The notes below the pieces were generated by a model. It was not told the origin of the DNA. It did not search any database and worked only from the letters and a program-made list of their open reading frames with translations. A program made the translations under genes and the position numbers. A DNA stretch of 64,000 nucleotides, taken from NCBI GenBank assembly GCA_002347285.1, contig DDXW01000042.1, forward strand, positions 20,443-84,442, read 5' to 3'. This document shows positions 1 through 9,436 of the stretch, one piece after another (the first letter of the stretch is position 1; each line of letters begins with the position of its first letter). This DNA is from Rhodocyclaceae bacterium UBA2250 (GTDB lineage: Bacteria; Pseudomonadota; Gammaproteobacteria; Burkholderiales; Rhodocyclaceae).

Positions 1-10
1 GATCATTTAA

Positions 11-33
11 AAACTCGGTGCTGACAGGGCGGC
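11..33 (+). repeat. Dispersed 23-bp repeat, copy 1 (diverged)
   Basis: Matches the window-wide repeat (AAACTCGGCG followed by CTGGCGRGGCGGC) at 20 of 23 positions. It lies between the window edge and the parS pair, outside any gene I can support. Confidence 0.7.
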
Positions 34-91
34 CGGGAAAGGGGCGCAATCATACGCCGCCATTCCCTTTCAGCCAAAAAAACGCTTCGGA

Positions 92-134
92 TGTTTCACG
101 TGGAACCGGCCCCGCTCTGGTTCCACGTGAAACA
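92..134. promoter_or_regulatory. parS: Two inverted parS-like sites (ParB binding)
   Basis: Two copies of TGTTTCACGTGGAACC face each other at 92-107 and 119-134, separated by 11 bases. Each differs from the usual chromosomal parS 16-mer (TGTTTCACGTGAAACA class) at one or two positions. parS sites load ParB near the origin for chromosome segregation, and dnaA begins about 9.7 kb away, which fits. The pair forms a 16-bp stem that starts directly after the livF stop codon, so it may also stop livF transcription. No parA or parB lies in the window; they may lie to the left. Confidence 0.85.
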
Positions 135-884
135 TCAATGTTGGCCGCCGCCGAGGCCGAGATAGCTCTCAATCACCTTGGGATCGTCCTCGAGCTGAGC
201 GGAAGCCCCTTCGAGCGCGACCTCGCCGGTCTCCAACACGTAGCCGTAATCGGAGATCTGCAGGGCGGCGCGCGCGTTCTGCTCGATCAGCAGGATCGCC
301 ACGCCGGTCTGGCGGAGGTCGCCGATGACGCGGAAGATCTCGCGCACGATCAGCGGGGCCAGGCCGAGGCTCGGTTCGTCGAGCATGAGAATCTTCGGCT
401 GTGCCATCAGGGCGCGTCCGACCGCCAGCATCTGGCGCTCGCCGCCGGACAGGGTACCGGCCATCTGCCGCTCGCGCTCCTTGAGGCGCGGAAAGATCTC
501 ATAGACCTGCGCCAGCGTCTGGCGCTCGTCGCGAAAGCCGAGCCGGCGGCGCATGAAGGCGCCGAGCAGGAGGTTGTCCTCGACGCTCATCTCACCGAAC
601 AGCTCGCGCTTCTCGGGCACCAGCGTCATGCCACGCGCCACCATCCGCTCGATGTCGATATGACGGCAGGTCTCGCCCTGATAGCGAATCTCGCCGCGGC
701 TGAGCGGCAGCACGCCCATGATCGCCGAGAGCAGGGTCGTCTTGCCGGCGCCGTTCGGACCGATCACGGTGACGATCTCGCCCGGCCGCACCTTGAGGGA
801 AACGTGGTGCAGCGCCTCGACCTTGCCGTAGGAAACGCAGAGGTCGCTCACCTCGAGGATGGGTTCGCGGTTCGATGCGCTCAT
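135..884 (-). CDS. livF: Branched-chain amino acid ABC transporter, ATP-binding protein LivF
   Basis: ATPase that powers uptake of branched-chain amino acids or related small acids from the cytoplasmic face of the LivHM permease. The Walker A motif GPNGAGKTT is near residue 45, the signature LSGGERQ near 145, and Walker B ILMLDEPSLGLAP follows. The length of about 249 residues is normal. The ATG at 884 follows the livMG stop by one base and has GGAG about nine bases upstream; a GTG at 899 would add five residues and overlap livMG. It is the last gene of the livK-livH-livMG-livF operon, and the inverted parS pair begins at its stop codon. The substrate cannot be told from sequence; members of this family also carry amides, urea and aromatic acids. 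Confidence 0.93.
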   Translation of the reverse strand: MSASNREPILEVSDLCVSYGKVEALHHVSLKVRPGEIVTVIGPNGAGKTTLLSAIMGVLPLSRGEIRYQGETCRHIDIERMVARGMTLVPEKRELFGEMSVEDNLLLGAFMRRRLGFRDERQTLAQVYEIFPRLKERERQMAGTLSGGERQMLAVGRALMAQPKILMLDEPSLGLAPLIVREIFRVIGDLRQTGVAILLIEQNARAALQISDYGYVLETGEVALEGASAQLEDDPKVIESYLGLGGGQH

Positions 885-885
885 C

Positions 886-2679
886 TCAATCGACTCCACC
901 CAGATAAGCCTCGATCACCGCCGGGTCGCTCTGCACCTCGCGCGGCAGGCCGGCGGCGATCTTCTTGCCGAACTCCATCACGACGACGCGGTCGGCCAGA
1001 TCCATGACGAACTCCATGTCGTGCTCCACCAGCAGGATGCCCATGCCACCGGCGCGCAGCTGCCTGAGCAGTTCCGCCAGCGACCGTTTTTCGAGGAAGC
1101 GCAGCCCGGCCGCCGGCTCGTCGAGCAGCAGCAGGCAGGGATCGGCGGCGAGCGCCCGCGCGATCTCGACGATGCGCTGCTTGCCGAGCGGCAGGCTGCC
1201 GGCCGCATCGTGGAGATGCTCACCGAGGCCGACCCGCGCGCATTGGCGCGCCGCCTCCGCCAGCAGACGCCCCTCCTCCGCACGCTCGAGATGGAGCATC
1301 GCGGCCGGGACGCCATGCCGGCCGCGCAGGTGCGCGCCAAGCGCGACATTCTCCAGCACGCTCATGCCTGGCAGCAGGCGCACGTGCTGGAAGGTGCGGC
1401 TCATGCCCATGCGGGCAATGGCACGCGAACTGCGGCCATCGACGCGCTCGCCGAGAAAGCGGACTTCACCCGAAGTGGGCGGATCGACGCCGGTGATCAG
1501 GTTGAACAGCGTCGACTTGCCCGCCCCGTTGGGGCCAATCAGCGCCAGAATCTCGCCGCTCGCCACGCCGAGACTCATCCGGTCGTTCGCCACGAGACCG
1601 CCGAACTGCTTGACCGCATCCTTGACCTCCAGGAGAGGCGTCCCGGCCGGCGGCACCGCACGCGCCGGCAAGGGCTCCGCGGCAAACTCGGCGCTGGCGG
1701 GGCGGCGCGCGGACGCCGGGAACCAGCGCGTCAGCCAGGGCCACAGCCCCTCGCGCGCCCGATGCAGCATGAAGATCATCAGCAGTCCGAAGCCGATCAC
1801 CTCGAAGTTGCCGGTGGCGCCGAACAGTTGCGGCAGCAGATCCTGCAGCCATTGCTTGAGCACGGTGATCACCGCGGCGCCGAGCAGCGCGCCCCAGACG
1901 TGGGCGGCGCCGCCGATCACCGCCATGAACAGGTATTCGATGCCGATGTGCAGGCCGAAGGGCGTCGGATTGACGAAGCGCTGGAGGTGGGCGTAAAGCC
2001 AGCCGGAAAGGCAGGCGAACAGGGCGGCGATCAGGAAGATGACCATCTTGGCGCGGCCGGTGTCGATGCCCATCGCCTCGGCCATCAACGCACCGCCCTT
2101 GAGTGCGCGGATCGCGCGGCCGGCACGCGAGTCGAGCAGGTTGCTGGTCAGCCACACCGCGGCGAGCAGCACCACCCAGATCAGGTAGTAGAAATGGCGG
2201 CCGTCGCGCAACTCGAAACCGCCGAAGCGCAATGGCGGTATGCCGCTGATGCCGGTATGGCCGCCGAGGAACTCGAGGTTGCCGAACAGGAAATACAGCG
2301 AGATGCCCCAGGCGATCGTGCCGAGCGGCAGATAGTGCCCCGACAGGCGCAAGGTGAGCAGGCCGAGCAACAGGGCGACCAGCGCGGTCAGCAGCAGCCC
2401 CGCGAGCAGGCCGCCCCAAGGGTTGGCCAGCGGCGCCAGCCAAGCCGGCAAGGCTGTCGCCGTGGTCAGCGCCGCGGTCGCATAGGCGCCCAGACCGACG
2501 AAAGCCGCCTGGCCGAAGGAGGTCAGCCCGCCGACGCCGGTCAGCAGCACCAGACCGAGCGCCACCAGCGCGTAGAGGCCGATGTAATTGAGCAGCGTGA
2601 TGTAGAACTCGGGCAGGACGAGCGGACCAAGCGCCAGCAGCGCTAGGGCGACGCCGAGGATTAGGCGCTGGCGGCTCAC
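886..2679 (-). CDS. livM: Fused LivM permease and LivG ATPase
   Basis: One polypeptide of about 597 residues combines the second membrane permease and one ATPase of the Liv transporter. Residues 1 to about 315 are hydrophobic LivM-type permease with several helices and the motif [16 protein letters not shown]. Residues from about 350 are LivG ATPase with Walker [17 protein letters not shown] in place of the usual LSGGQQ signature, and Walker [13 protein letters not shown]. LivM-LivG fusions are known in betaproteobacteria. The linker holds a perfect copy of the dispersed 23-bp repeat (1684-1706), read as RRPASAEF. The GTG start at 2679 overlaps the livH stop by four bases; an ATG at 2718 would extend further into livH. 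The altered signature loop is notable but is also seen in other LivG proteins. Confidence 0.9.
   Translation of the reverse strand: MSRQRLILGVALALLALGPLVLPEFYITLLNYIGLYALVALGLVLLTGVGGLTSFGQAAFVGLGAYATAALTTATALPAWLAPLANPWGGLLAGLLLTALVALLLGLLTLRLSGHYLPLGTIAWGISLYFLFGNLEFLGGHTGISGIPPLRFGGFELRDGRHFYYLIWVVLLAAVWLTSNLLDSRAGRAIRALKGGALMAEAMGIDTGRAKMVIFLIAALFACLSGWLYAHLQRFVNPTPFGLHIGIEYLFMAVIGGAAHVWGALLGAAVITVLKQWLQDLLPQLFGATGNFEVIGFGLLMIFMLHRAREGLWPWLTRWFPASARRPASAEFAAEPLPARAVPPAGTPLLEVKDAVKQFGGLVANDRMSLGVASGEILALIGPNGAGKSTLFNLITGVDPPTSGEVRFLGERVDGRSSRAIARMGMSRTFQHVRLLPGMSVLENVALGAHLRGRHGVPAAMLHLERAEEGRLLAEAARQCARVGLGEHLHDAAGSLPLGKQRIVEIARALAADPCLLLLDEPAAGLRFLEKRSLAELLRQLRAGGMGILLVEHDMEFVMDLADRVVVMEFGKKIAAGLPREVQSDPAVIEAYLGGVD
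1684..1706 (+). repeat. Dispersed 23-bp repeat, copy 2, inside livMG linker
   Basis: Exact match to the G-variant consensus. It is translated on the minus strand in the unstructured linker between the permease and ATPase halves of the fusion. Confidence 0.85.
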
Positions 2680-3710
2680 TCCTCTTCCTCCACGTAGCGG
2701 GTCGTCAGCGAGCGCCACACCAGCACCGGGATGATCAGGGTGAATACGATCACCTCCTTGAAGGCGGAGGCCCAGAAGGAGGAAAAGGACTCGAGCAGGC
2801 CGACCAGCAGCGCCCCGGCCGCCGCTACCGGATAGCTGGCCAGTCCGCCGACGATGGCGCCGACGAAGCCCTTAAGGCCGACCAGGAAGCCGGTGTCGTA
2901 GTAGATCGTCGTGATCGGCGCGATCAGGATGCCAGACAGTGCGCCGATCGCCGCGGCGAGCAGGAAGGTCAGCTTGCCGGCCAGCGTGGTCGAGATGCCC
3001 ATCAGGCGGGCGCCGGCGCGGTTGATCGCCGTCGCGCGCAAGGCCTTGCCGTAGAGGCTCTTCTCGAAGAAGACGTACAGCGCGACGATCAGCAGCGCGC
3101 TGGCGCCGATCACCCACAGGCTCTGGCCGCTCACCGTCAGTCCGCCGACCTCGAAGGAGGCCTCGGAGAATGCCGGCGTGCGCGAACCCTCGGCGCCGAA
3201 GAACAACAGGCCGAGCCCGACCAGCGCCAGGTGCAGCGCCACCGAGACGATCAGCAGGACCAGCACCGAGGCCTCGGCGACCGGCTGGTAGATGAGGCGA
3301 TAGAGCTGCGGCCCGAGCGGCACGACGATGACCAGCGCCAGCGCCACCTGCAGCAGCACCGGCCAGTCGCGCGGCGCGGCGCCGAGCACCAGCGCCGCAA
3401 TGACAAATGGATAGAGAAGCTGGCGGCCGAGCAAGCCGGCGAGACGGCGGCGGCCCTGACGCCAGGCGGCCGGCCCGTCGATGGCGGCGACCGCCGCGCC
3501 GAGCACCAGCATCAGCCACAACGTGCCCGGCGCATGGCCCGCCTGCAGGCTGACGAGCGTCAACGCGCCATAGGCGACGAACTCGCCCTGCGGGATGAAG
3601 ATGACCCGGGTCACGGCGAACACCAGCACCAGCGCGAGCGCCAGCAGCGCATAGATGGCGCCATTGACGACACCGTCCTGGCCGAGCAGCAGGGCGATTT
3701 GCAGATCCAT
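2676..3710 (-). CDS. livH: Branched-chain amino acid ABC transporter permease LivH
   Basis: Integral membrane permease that forms the transport channel with the LivM half of the downstream fusion. The protein is about 344 residues and almost wholly hydrophobic, with the N-terminal LivH pattern [38 protein letters not shown] split over the first two helices. It carries the permease loop [20 protein letters not shown]. It is longer than the typical 290-300 residues because of an insert near residues 75-125, containing an Arg-rich stretch and extra hydrophobic segments. It lies 71 bases downstream of livK with a hairpin between them, and its stop overlaps the livMG start. The C-terminus is acidic (YVEEEE). 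Confidence 0.92.
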   Translation of the reverse strand: MDLQIALLLGQDGVVNGAIYALLALALVLVFAVTRVIFIPQGEFVAYGALTLVSLQAGHAPGTLWLMLVLGAAVAAIDGPAAWRQGRRRLAGLLGRQLLYPFVIAALVLGAAPRDWPVLLQVALALVIVVPLGPQLYRLIYQPVAEASVLVLLIVSVALHLALVGLGLLFFGAEGSRTPAFSEASFEVGGLTVSGQSLWVIGASALLIVALYVFFEKSLYGKALRATAINRAGARLMGISTTLAGKLTFLLAAAIGALSGILIAPITTIYYDTGFLVGLKGFVGAIVGGLASYPVAAAGALLVGLLESFSSFWASAFKEVIVFTLIIPVLVWRSLTTRYVEEEE

Positions 3711-3730
3711 CGGATACCTTTACAAACGAC

Positions 3731-3762
3731 AAGGGCGCCCGCTCATGGAAGGGGGCGCCCTT
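3731..3762 (-). terminator. Hairpin between livK and livH
   Basis: The 9-bp stem AAGGGCGCC/GGCGCCCTT sits between the livK stop and the livH start. It has no long U tract. Partial termination or 3'-end stabilisation here would let the binding protein be made in excess over the membrane proteins, as is common in ABC operons. Confidence 0.6.
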
Positions 3763-3781
3763 GCTCCAGAGAGGCCGGATT

Positions 3782-4933
3782 CTACTGGATCAGCTTCCAG
3801 TCGCCATTCTCGATCTTCACCATCACGCGGGCGCGCTGGTCGAAACCGAGATGGTCTTGGGCGGACATGTTGACGATGCCGTGGCTGACGGTGACGTTCT
3901 TCAGGCCCTCCAGGGCGTCGCGCAGGGCCGCCTTGAATTCCTTGCTGCCGGGCTTGGCCTTCTTCAGCGCGACGGGCACGGCATTCTGCAGGAGGATGCC
4001 CGCATCCCAGGCATGGGCGCCGAAGGTCGAGGTGTTGCCCTTGCCGTGGGCCGCCTCGTATTTGGCCGTGTAGTCGAGCGCGACCTTCTTGATCGGGTTG
4101 CTGCCGGGCAGCTGCGCGGCGACCAGCACCGGGCCGGCGGGCAGGAAGGTGCCTTCGCAGTCCTTGCCGCAGACCCGCAGGAAGTCCTTGTTGGCGACGC
4201 CGTGGGTCTGGTAGTAGGCGCCCTTGTAGCCCTTCTCCCTGAGCGTCTTCTGCGGCAGCGCGGCGGGCGTGCCGGCGCCGGCGATCAGGACGGCATCCGG
4301 CTTGGTGGCCATGACCTTCAGCACCTGGCCGGTCACCGAGGTGTCGGCGCGGTTGTAGCGCTCGTTGGCGACGATGGCGAGCTTGCGCGCCTCGGCGATC
4401 TTGGCGAACTCGCGGTACCAGCCCTCGCCGTAGGCGTCGGCGAAACCGATGAAGGCGACCGTCTTCACGCCGGCATTAATCATGTGCTCGACGATCGCAG
4501 TCGACATCTGCACGTCGTTCTGCGGCGTCTTGAAGACCCAGCGGCGCTTGGCATCGACCGGATCGACGATGGCGGCCGATGCGGCCATCGAGATCATCGG
4601 CGTCGCCGCCTCGGCGGCGACGTCGACCATGGCCAGCGAGTTCGGCGTGATGGAGGAGCCGACGATGACGTCCACCTTGTCCTCGGTGAGCAGCTTGCGG
4701 GTATTCTTCACCGCCGTCGTCGTGTCGGTCGCGTCGTCGAGGATGATGTAGTTGATCTTCTCGCCGCCGATGCTGGTCGGCATCAGGGCGAAGGTGTTCT
4801 TCTCGGGGATGCCGAGCGAGGCGGCCGGGCCGGTGGCCGACACGACGACGCCGACGTTGAGGTCGGCCAGCGCCGGCGTGGCGCAGACGGCGGCAACGGC
4901 GGCGGCAAGCAATGACTTGGAAACCTTCTTCAT
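3782..4933 (-). CDS. livK: Branched-chain amino acid ABC transporter, periplasmic binding protein
   Basis: Periplasmic solute receptor of the Liv transporter, family Peripla_BP_6. Residues 1-23 are a signal peptide (MKKVSK, then an Ala-rich core, ending PALA before DLNVG). The mature part starts with the typical pattern NVGVVVSATGPAASLGIPEKN and continues through two type I lobes. The length of 383 residues is normal. The start has GGGAGG-like bases upstream (minus-strand reading of 4935-4942). It is the first gene of the operon, so the promoter is probably in 4934-5017. The ligand is not evident; the pair of Cys residues in the central region (VCGKDCEG) could form a disulfide. Confidence 0.93.
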   Translation of the reverse strand: MKKVSKSLLAAAVAAVCATPALADLNVGVVVSATGPAASLGIPEKNTFALMPTSIGGEKINYIILDDATDTTTAVKNTRKLLTEDKVDVIVGSSITPNSLAMVDVAAEAATPMISMAASAAIVDPVDAKRRWVFKTPQNDVQMSTAIVEHMINAGVKTVAFIGFADAYGEGWYREFAKIAEARKLAIVANERYNRADTSVTGQVLKVMATKPDAVLIAGAGTPAALPQKTLREKGYKGAYYQTHGVANKDFLRVCGKDCEGTFLPAGPVLVAAQLPGSNPIKKVALDYTAKYEAAHGKGNTSTFGAHAWDAGILLQNAVPVALKKAKPGSKEFKAALRDALEGLKNVTVSHGIVNMSAQDHLGFDQRARVMVKIENGDWKLIQ

Positions 4934-5017
4934 GGGCTCCTCCCGGGGTTGTTGGTGAGTTGGGTTGCGGGAAGGCCGGAATTTAACATCGGCCGCCCGC
5001 GCCGTCCACGCGCCGGC

Positions 5018-5797
5018 TCACACTCGGGATGACAGCGTGTCCCAGCCGATCTTGACGATCAGCAGCGTCGTCATGACGAGAAACACCGCGCGCACGAAGC
5101 CGCTGCCATGGCGGATCGCCAGCCGGCTGCCGAGCTGGGCGCCGGCGATGTTGCAGACCGCCATGCCGAGGCCGAGCGCCCACAGCAGGTGTCCCTGCGG
5201 CGCGAACAGCAGCAGCGCGCCGGCATTGGTGGCGGCATTGACGATCTTGGCGGTTGCCGAGGCGTGCAGGAAGTCCATGCCGTAGAGGCGCACGAAGGCG
5301 AAGATCATGAAGCTGCCCGCCCCCGGCCCGAAGAAGCCGTCGTAGAAGCCGAGCAGCGCGCCGACGCCGATCGCGACCGCACGCGTGCGATGCGCCGGCA
5401 CCCGCGACACGCCCTTGCGCACGCCGAAATCCGGCTTGGTCCAGGTGTACACGGCCACCGCCGCCAGCAGCACGAGCACCAGCGGCCGCACCACCTCCTT
5501 GGGCAGCCAGGCCACCGTCACGGCGCCGACGAAGGAAAACAGGAAGGCGGTGCCGGCCGCCGGCAGCGTCACCGCCCAATCCATCTCGACCGCACGCAGG
5601 TAGCGGCGCGCGGCGTTCATGGTGCCGAAGATCGAAGCGAGTTTGTTAGTGCCGAACAGCGTCGCCGGCGCTTCGCGCGGCAGGGCCGCGAACAGGGCCG
5701 GCACCTGGATCAGCCCGCCGCCGCCGGCCACCGCATCGACGAAACCGGCGAAGGCCGCGGCGAGCAGCAGCGCCAGCCAGGTGGGATCGATCGCCAT
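5018..5797 (-). CDS. TSUP family (TauE/SafE) membrane transporter
   Basis: Putative exporter or importer of a sulfur-containing or organic anion. The protein of about 259 residues has eight or so hydrophobic segments and the N-terminal TSUP pattern AAAFAGFVDAVAGGGGLIQVPAL. A second half-repeat begins near GVGALLGFYDGFFGPGAGSFMIF. These glycine-rich half-repeats define the family. It starts eight bases after a dispersed-repeat copy that itself follows the mnmE stop; there is no clear AGGAGG, only the G-rich end of that repeat. It separates the liv operon from the rpmH-mnmE block, where many relatives would instead have mnmG. The substrate is unknown. Confidence 0.87.
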   Translation of the reverse strand: MAIDPTWLALLLAAAFAGFVDAVAGGGGLIQVPALFAALPREAPATLFGTNKLASIFGTMNAARRYLRAVEMDWAVTLPAAGTAFLFSFVGAVTVAWLPKEVVRPLVLVLLAAVAVYTWTKPDFGVRKGVSRVPAHRTRAVAIGVGALLGFYDGFFGPGAGSFMIFAFVRLYGMDFLHASATAKIVNAATNAGALLLFAPQGHLLWALGLGMAVCNIAGAQLGSRLAIRHGSGFVRAVFLVMTTLLIVKIGWDTLSSRV

Positions 5798-5804
5798 GCC
5801 GTCC

Positions 5805-5827
5805 GCCGCCCCGTCAGCGCCGAGTTT
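5805..5827 (-). repeat. Dispersed 23-bp repeat, copy 3
   Basis: 22 of 23 positions match. It begins at the base next to the mnmE TAG stop and ends eight bases before the ATG of the TSUP gene. Confidence 0.85.
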
Positions 5828-7186
5828 CTACTTGCCGATGCAGAAGCGGCCGAAGATCGTTCCCAGCAGGTCATCGGCGGTGAATTCGCCGGTGATGCGG
5901 GACAGAGCCTCCTGCGCCACGCGCAACTCCTCGGCGGCCAGCTCCAGGCTGGCCAGCCGGCCGGCCGCGGCGGCGAGACGCTGCTCGGCTTCGTCGAGCG
6001 CCTCGAGATGGCGCGCCCGCGCCAGCAGCGCATCCTCGCCATGGCCGCGCCAGCCGGCGATGCGCAGCAGCTCGTCATGCAGCAGCGGCACCCCCTCCCC
6101 GTGCCGCGCGGAAAGAACGAGGTGCACGACGCCCTGCTCGACGCGCCGGCACTGCGCCCGCTGCGCGAGGTCGGACTTGTTCTCGACCACCACGCGTTCG
6201 ATGCCGGCGGGCAGCCGGGCGGCGACCGCCTGGTCGGCGGGCGTGACGCCGCTGCGCGCGTCGACGATCTGCAGGATGACGTCGGCCCGTTCGATCTCGC
6301 GCCAGGTGCGCTCGATGCCGATCTTCTCGACCGTGTCCTCGGTGTCGCGCAGGCCGGCAGTGTCGATCACGTGCAGCGGGATGCCCTCGACCTGGATGGT
6401 TTCGCGCACGGCGTCGCGCGTGGTGCCGGCGATGTCGGTGACGATCGCGCGCTCCTCGCCCGCCAGCCGGTTGAGCAGCGAGGACTTGCCGACGTTCGGC
6501 AGGCCGGCGAGCACGACGGTCAGGCCGGCGCGCAGCACGCTGCCTTCTCGGGCGCGGGTGCGCAGGGCCGCCAGGTCGGCGCGCAGCCGCGCCAGCCGCG
6601 GCACGATGTCGGTGTCGGCCAGCGGGTCGATTTCCTCGTCGGGGAAGTCGAGCGTCGCCTCGATCAGGCTGCGCAGCTCGATCAGGCCGTCGGTCAGCGC
6701 CCGCACCGCGTGAGAGAACTCGCCGGAGAGCGAGCGCAGCGCGGCGCGCGCCGCCTGGGCGGAGGCGGCCTCGATCAGGTCGGCGATGCCCTCCGCCTGC
6801 GCCAGATCGATCTTGTCGTTCTCGAAGGCGCGGCGCGAGAACTCGCCCGGCTCCGCCAGGCGCGCGCCGAGCTCGACGCAGCGCGCCAGCAGCGCGTGCA
6901 TCACCACCGGTCCGCCGTGGCCGTGCAGTTCGAGCACATCCTCGCCGGTGAAGGAATGCGGCGCCGAAAAGAACAGCAGCAGGCCCTGGTCGAGCAGCTG
7001 GCCGTCGGCGGCGCGAAAGTCGGCGATGACGGCGCGGCGCGGCTGAAAGGACTCGGCCGGCCGGCCGGTCAGCGTGGCGGCTAGGGAAAGCAGGTCATGG
7101 CCCGATACCCTGACGATGCCAACACCACCGCGACCCGGTGGAGTCGCGATGGCGGCAATGACATCAGTGGGCTTTGAGTCCCGCAC
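5828..7186 (-). CDS. mnmE: tRNA uridine-5-carboxymethylaminomethyl modification GTPase MnmE
   Basis: Works with MnmG to install the cmnm5 group on U34 of several tRNAs. The N-terminal folate-binding domain begins with the typical DVIAAIATPPGRGGVGIVRVSG. The G domain lies in the middle, with GLPNVGKSSLLNRL near residue 230, the switch DTAGLRDTEDTVEKIG after it, and NKSD as the G4 motif. The C-terminus ends with the diagnostic catalytic Cys motif FCIGK. The length of 452 residues is normal. The ATG at 7186 lies inside the end of yidC (23-bp overlap), so the two are probably translationally coupled. The partner gene mnmG is not in the window. Confidence 0.97.
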   Translation of the reverse strand: MRDSKPTDVIAAIATPPGRGGVGIVRVSGHDLLSLAATLTGRPAESFQPRRAVIADFRAADGQLLDQGLLLFFSAPHSFTGEDVLELHGHGGPVVMHALLARCVELGARLAEPGEFSRRAFENDKIDLAQAEGIADLIEAASAQAARAALRSLSGEFSHAVRALTDGLIELRSLIEATLDFPDEEIDPLADTDIVPRLARLRADLAALRTRAREGSVLRAGLTVVLAGLPNVGKSSLLNRLAGEERAIVTDIAGTTRDAVRETIQVEGIPLHVIDTAGLRDTEDTVEKIGIERTWREIERADVILQIVDARSGVTPADQAVAARLPAGIERVVVENKSDLAQRAQCRRVEQGVVHLVLSARHGEGVPLLHDELLRIAGWRGHGEDALLARARHLEALDEAEQRLAAAAGRLASLELAAEELRVAQEALSRITGEFTADDLLGTIFGRFCIGK

Positions 7187-8771
7187 TTTCGATCATGCGA
7201 TTGACCTGCCACTGCTGGGCGATCGACAGGACGTTGTTCACCGTCCAGTAGAGCACGAGGCCCGCCGGGAAGAACAGGAACATGCCCGTGAACACGATCG
7301 GCATCCAGAGCATGATCTTCGCCTGCATCGGATCGGGCGGCGTCGGGTTAAGCTTGGTCTGCACGAACATCGTCACGCCCATGATGATCGGCAGGACGTA
7401 ATAGGGATCCTTGACCGAGAGATCGGTGATCCAGCCGAGCCAGGGCGCGCCGCGCATCTCGACGGTACCGAGCAGCACCCAGTAGAGCGCGATGAAGACG
7501 GGGATCTGCACGAGGATCGGCAGGCAGCCGCCGAGCGGGTTCACCTTCTCGCGCTTGTAGAGCTCCATCATCTCCTGGTTCATGCGCTGGCGGTCGTCGG
7601 CGTAGGTCTCCTTGAGCTTCATCAGCTTGGGCGTCAGCACGCGCATCTTCGCCATCGACTTGTAGCTCGCCGCCGACAGCGGAAAGAAGGCCGCCTTGAT
7701 CAGCACGGTGAGCAGGATGATCGCCCAGCCCCAGTTGCCGACCAGCTTGTAGAGCCATTCGAGCACCCAGAACAGCGGCGCCGCGATCATCGTCAGCCAG
7801 CCGTAGTCGACCACCAGGTCAAGGCCCGGCGCGATCTTCTCGAGTTTGTCCTGCTCCTGGGGACCGGCGTAGAGCGGCACGCTCTGCTTGCCGGTGAACG
7901 GCACCACCATGCCGGCGGCGAACAGCTTGCCATCGAGCTTGCGCGTGAAGTATTCCCGCTCGCCGGCCGGCGGGAGCCAGGCCGAGAAGAAGTAATGCTG
8001 CACCATCGCCACCCAGCCGTTGTCCGCCTTGGTCGGGTGTTTGCTCTTGCCGCCGAAGTCGCCGAAATCGACCTTCTTGAACTTGTCCTGCTCGGTGTAA
8101 AACGCCGCCCCGGTGAAGGTCGAGGTGCCCATACGGCTTGCGCCTTCAGGTGCCTTGTCGTCGCGCGTCAGTTGAAAATAGGCGTGCGCGCCAGCCGGCA
8201 CGGCAGCGTCGACAACGGTATGTTCCACAGCCATCAAGTAACTACCGCGCTTGAAGACGTAGGTCTTGACGACCTTGCCGCCTCCTTCGATGGGTGCTTC
8301 GAGCGCGACGCGCAGTTCGTTTTCGCCATCCTTCAATTCCAGCGTTTCGGCGGGCAGCCGCCAGGCGCTTTTGTGGTTCGGCAAGCCGGCGCCGATCAGT
8401 CCGGACTGGGCGGCATAGGCATGGGCAGGATCGAAAAGGACGAAATGCTCCCCGGGGTTTTCCGTCGCCTGGTGGCGCAACAGCTCGAGGCGCACCAGAT
8501 CGCCGCCCTGCGCGGAAATCTCCGCGGCGACCAGATCGGTCCTGATCTTCAAGACGGCGGCCGACTGCGCCGGCTGGGCGCCTGCCGGCACCGCACCCGG
8601 TGCGGCGACGGCAGCCGGCGCCGGCGGGACGGCGGCCTCGCCTGCAGCCTGCGGCGCTGCCGCTTGTGTCGTCGCTGCCGGCATGGGCTGATCCTTGCGC
8701 TGCCATGCATCCCACAGCATCATGCACGAGAAGAAGAAGACCAGCAGCAGTATCAGGCGTTGATTGTCCAT
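7164..8771 (-). CDS. yidC: Membrane protein insertase YidC
   Basis: Inserts and folds inner-membrane proteins, alone or with SecYEG. The N-terminal anchor helix is residues 1-23, beginning MDNQRLILLLVFFFSCMML. An Ala/Pro-rich spacer and a large periplasmic domain (about residues 60-330) follow. Then comes the five-helix catalytic core with LYKLVGNWGWAIILLTVLIKAAFFPLS, the coiled cytoplasmic hairpin, and the PLGGCLPILVQIPVFIALYWVL segment. The 535-residue length is typical of Gram-negative YidC. The gene sits between yidD and mnmE in the conserved origin-side cluster. Confidence 0.97.
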   Translation of the reverse strand: MDNQRLILLLVFFFSCMMLWDAWQRKDQPMPAATTQAAAPQAAGEAAVPPAPAAVAAPGAVPAGAQPAQSAAVLKIRTDLVAAEISAQGGDLVRLELLRHQATENPGEHFVLFDPAHAYAAQSGLIGAGLPNHKSAWRLPAETLELKDGENELRVALEAPIEGGGKVVKTYVFKRGSYLMAVEHTVVDAAVPAGAHAYFQLTRDDKAPEGASRMGTSTFTGAAFYTEQDKFKKVDFGDFGGKSKHPTKADNGWVAMVQHYFFSAWLPPAGEREYFTRKLDGKLFAAGMVVPFTGKQSVPLYAGPQEQDKLEKIAPGLDLVVDYGWLTMIAAPLFWVLEWLYKLVGNWGWAIILLTVLIKAAFFPLSAASYKSMAKMRVLTPKLMKLKETYADDRQRMNQEMMELYKREKVNPLGGCLPILVQIPVFIALYWVLLGTVEMRGAPWLGWITDLSVKDPYYVLPIIMGVTMFVQTKLNPTPPDPMQAKIMLWMPIVFTGMFLFFPAGLVLYWTVNNVLSIAQQWQVNRMIESAGLKAH

Positions 8772-8811
8772 GGTTGATCACATCGACGGCAAGTCGTAAA
8801 GGGAGGCCATT

Positions 8812-9033
8812 CTACGGCACCGGATCATGGCCGCCAGGATGCCACGGATGGCAACGGATCACCCGCCGCAACGCCAGCCAGAGTCCCTTGAGCGCACCAT
8901 GACGCTCGAGCGCTTCGATGGCATAACAGGAGCAAGTCGGGTGAAAACGGCAACTGGGCGGCAGGAAGGGACTGATCGCCAACTGGTAGCCGCGGACCAG
9001 CCAGATGAAGGGTCTGGCCAGGAGGGACCTCAC
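8812..9033 (-). CDS. yidD: Membrane protein insertion efficiency factor YidD
   Basis: Small amphipathic inner-membrane-associated protein, reported to help YidC-dependent insertion. It has 73 residues with the family core [39 protein letters not shown], here described in two parts: the [11 protein letters not shown] motif and the [10 protein letters not shown] motif. Three Cys residues are conserved in the family. The start overlaps the rnpA stop by four bases, and yidC follows 40 bases downstream. Confidence 0.95.
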   Translation of the reverse strand: MRSLLARPFIWLVRGYQLAISPFLPPSCRFHPTCSCYAIEALERHGALKGLWLALRRVIRCHPWHPGGHDPVP

Positions 9034-9428
9034 GGCTTCACCTCTCGCAGACCGTCAAGCAGAGCCTCGATATCAGCGCGCCAGGCCGCCCTGACCGCAG
9101 GATCGGCTGCACTGCCGCGACCGGTGACCGGCTGGGCGAGCCGCAGCACAAGATCCAGCGAAGGCAGTTGAACGCGTCGCCGACGGAAACATTCACGGGC
9201 CTGGCGCTTGATGGCATTGCGCAGCACGGCAGTGCGCGCCTGTTTCTTGGGGATCACCAAGCCGAGCCGCGCACCGCGACAGCCGTCGTTGGAGCGGAAA
9301 TGGAGGGCGAACAGCCTGCCTCGCAGAACCCTTCTGGCAGAGAAAACCCCGGCATATTCCGCCGGCGTCCGCAACCGGTAATCCTTGCGGAATGCGGACC
9401 CGGCAACGGAATCGCCGCGATCGTTCAA
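9030..9428 (-). CDS. rnpA: Ribonuclease P protein component
   Basis: Protein subunit of RNase P, which matures the 5' ends of tRNAs together with the catalytic RNA. The 132-residue basic protein has the family RNR motif [16 protein letters not shown] near residues 67-82. The fold starts at [17 protein letters not shown]. It lies eight bases after the rpmH stop and overlaps yidD, the standard arrangement. The first dozen residues are poorly conserved; an internal start is possible but none has a better ribosome site. Confidence 0.95.
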   Translation of the reverse strand: MNDRGDSVAGSAFRKDYRLRTPAEYAGVFSARRVLRGRLFALHFRSNDGCRGARLGLVIPKKQARTAVLRNAIKRQARECFRRRRVQLPSLDLVLRLAQPVTGRGSAADPAVRAAWRADIEALLDGLREVKP

Positions 9429-9436
9429 GCAGGAGT

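Noticed and set aside
18..2646. Long plus-strand open frames over the liv genes
   Set aside because: They mirror livF and livMG on the other strand, are rich in Arg, Gln, His and Asp as expected from antisense GC-rich DNA, and have no domain pattern.
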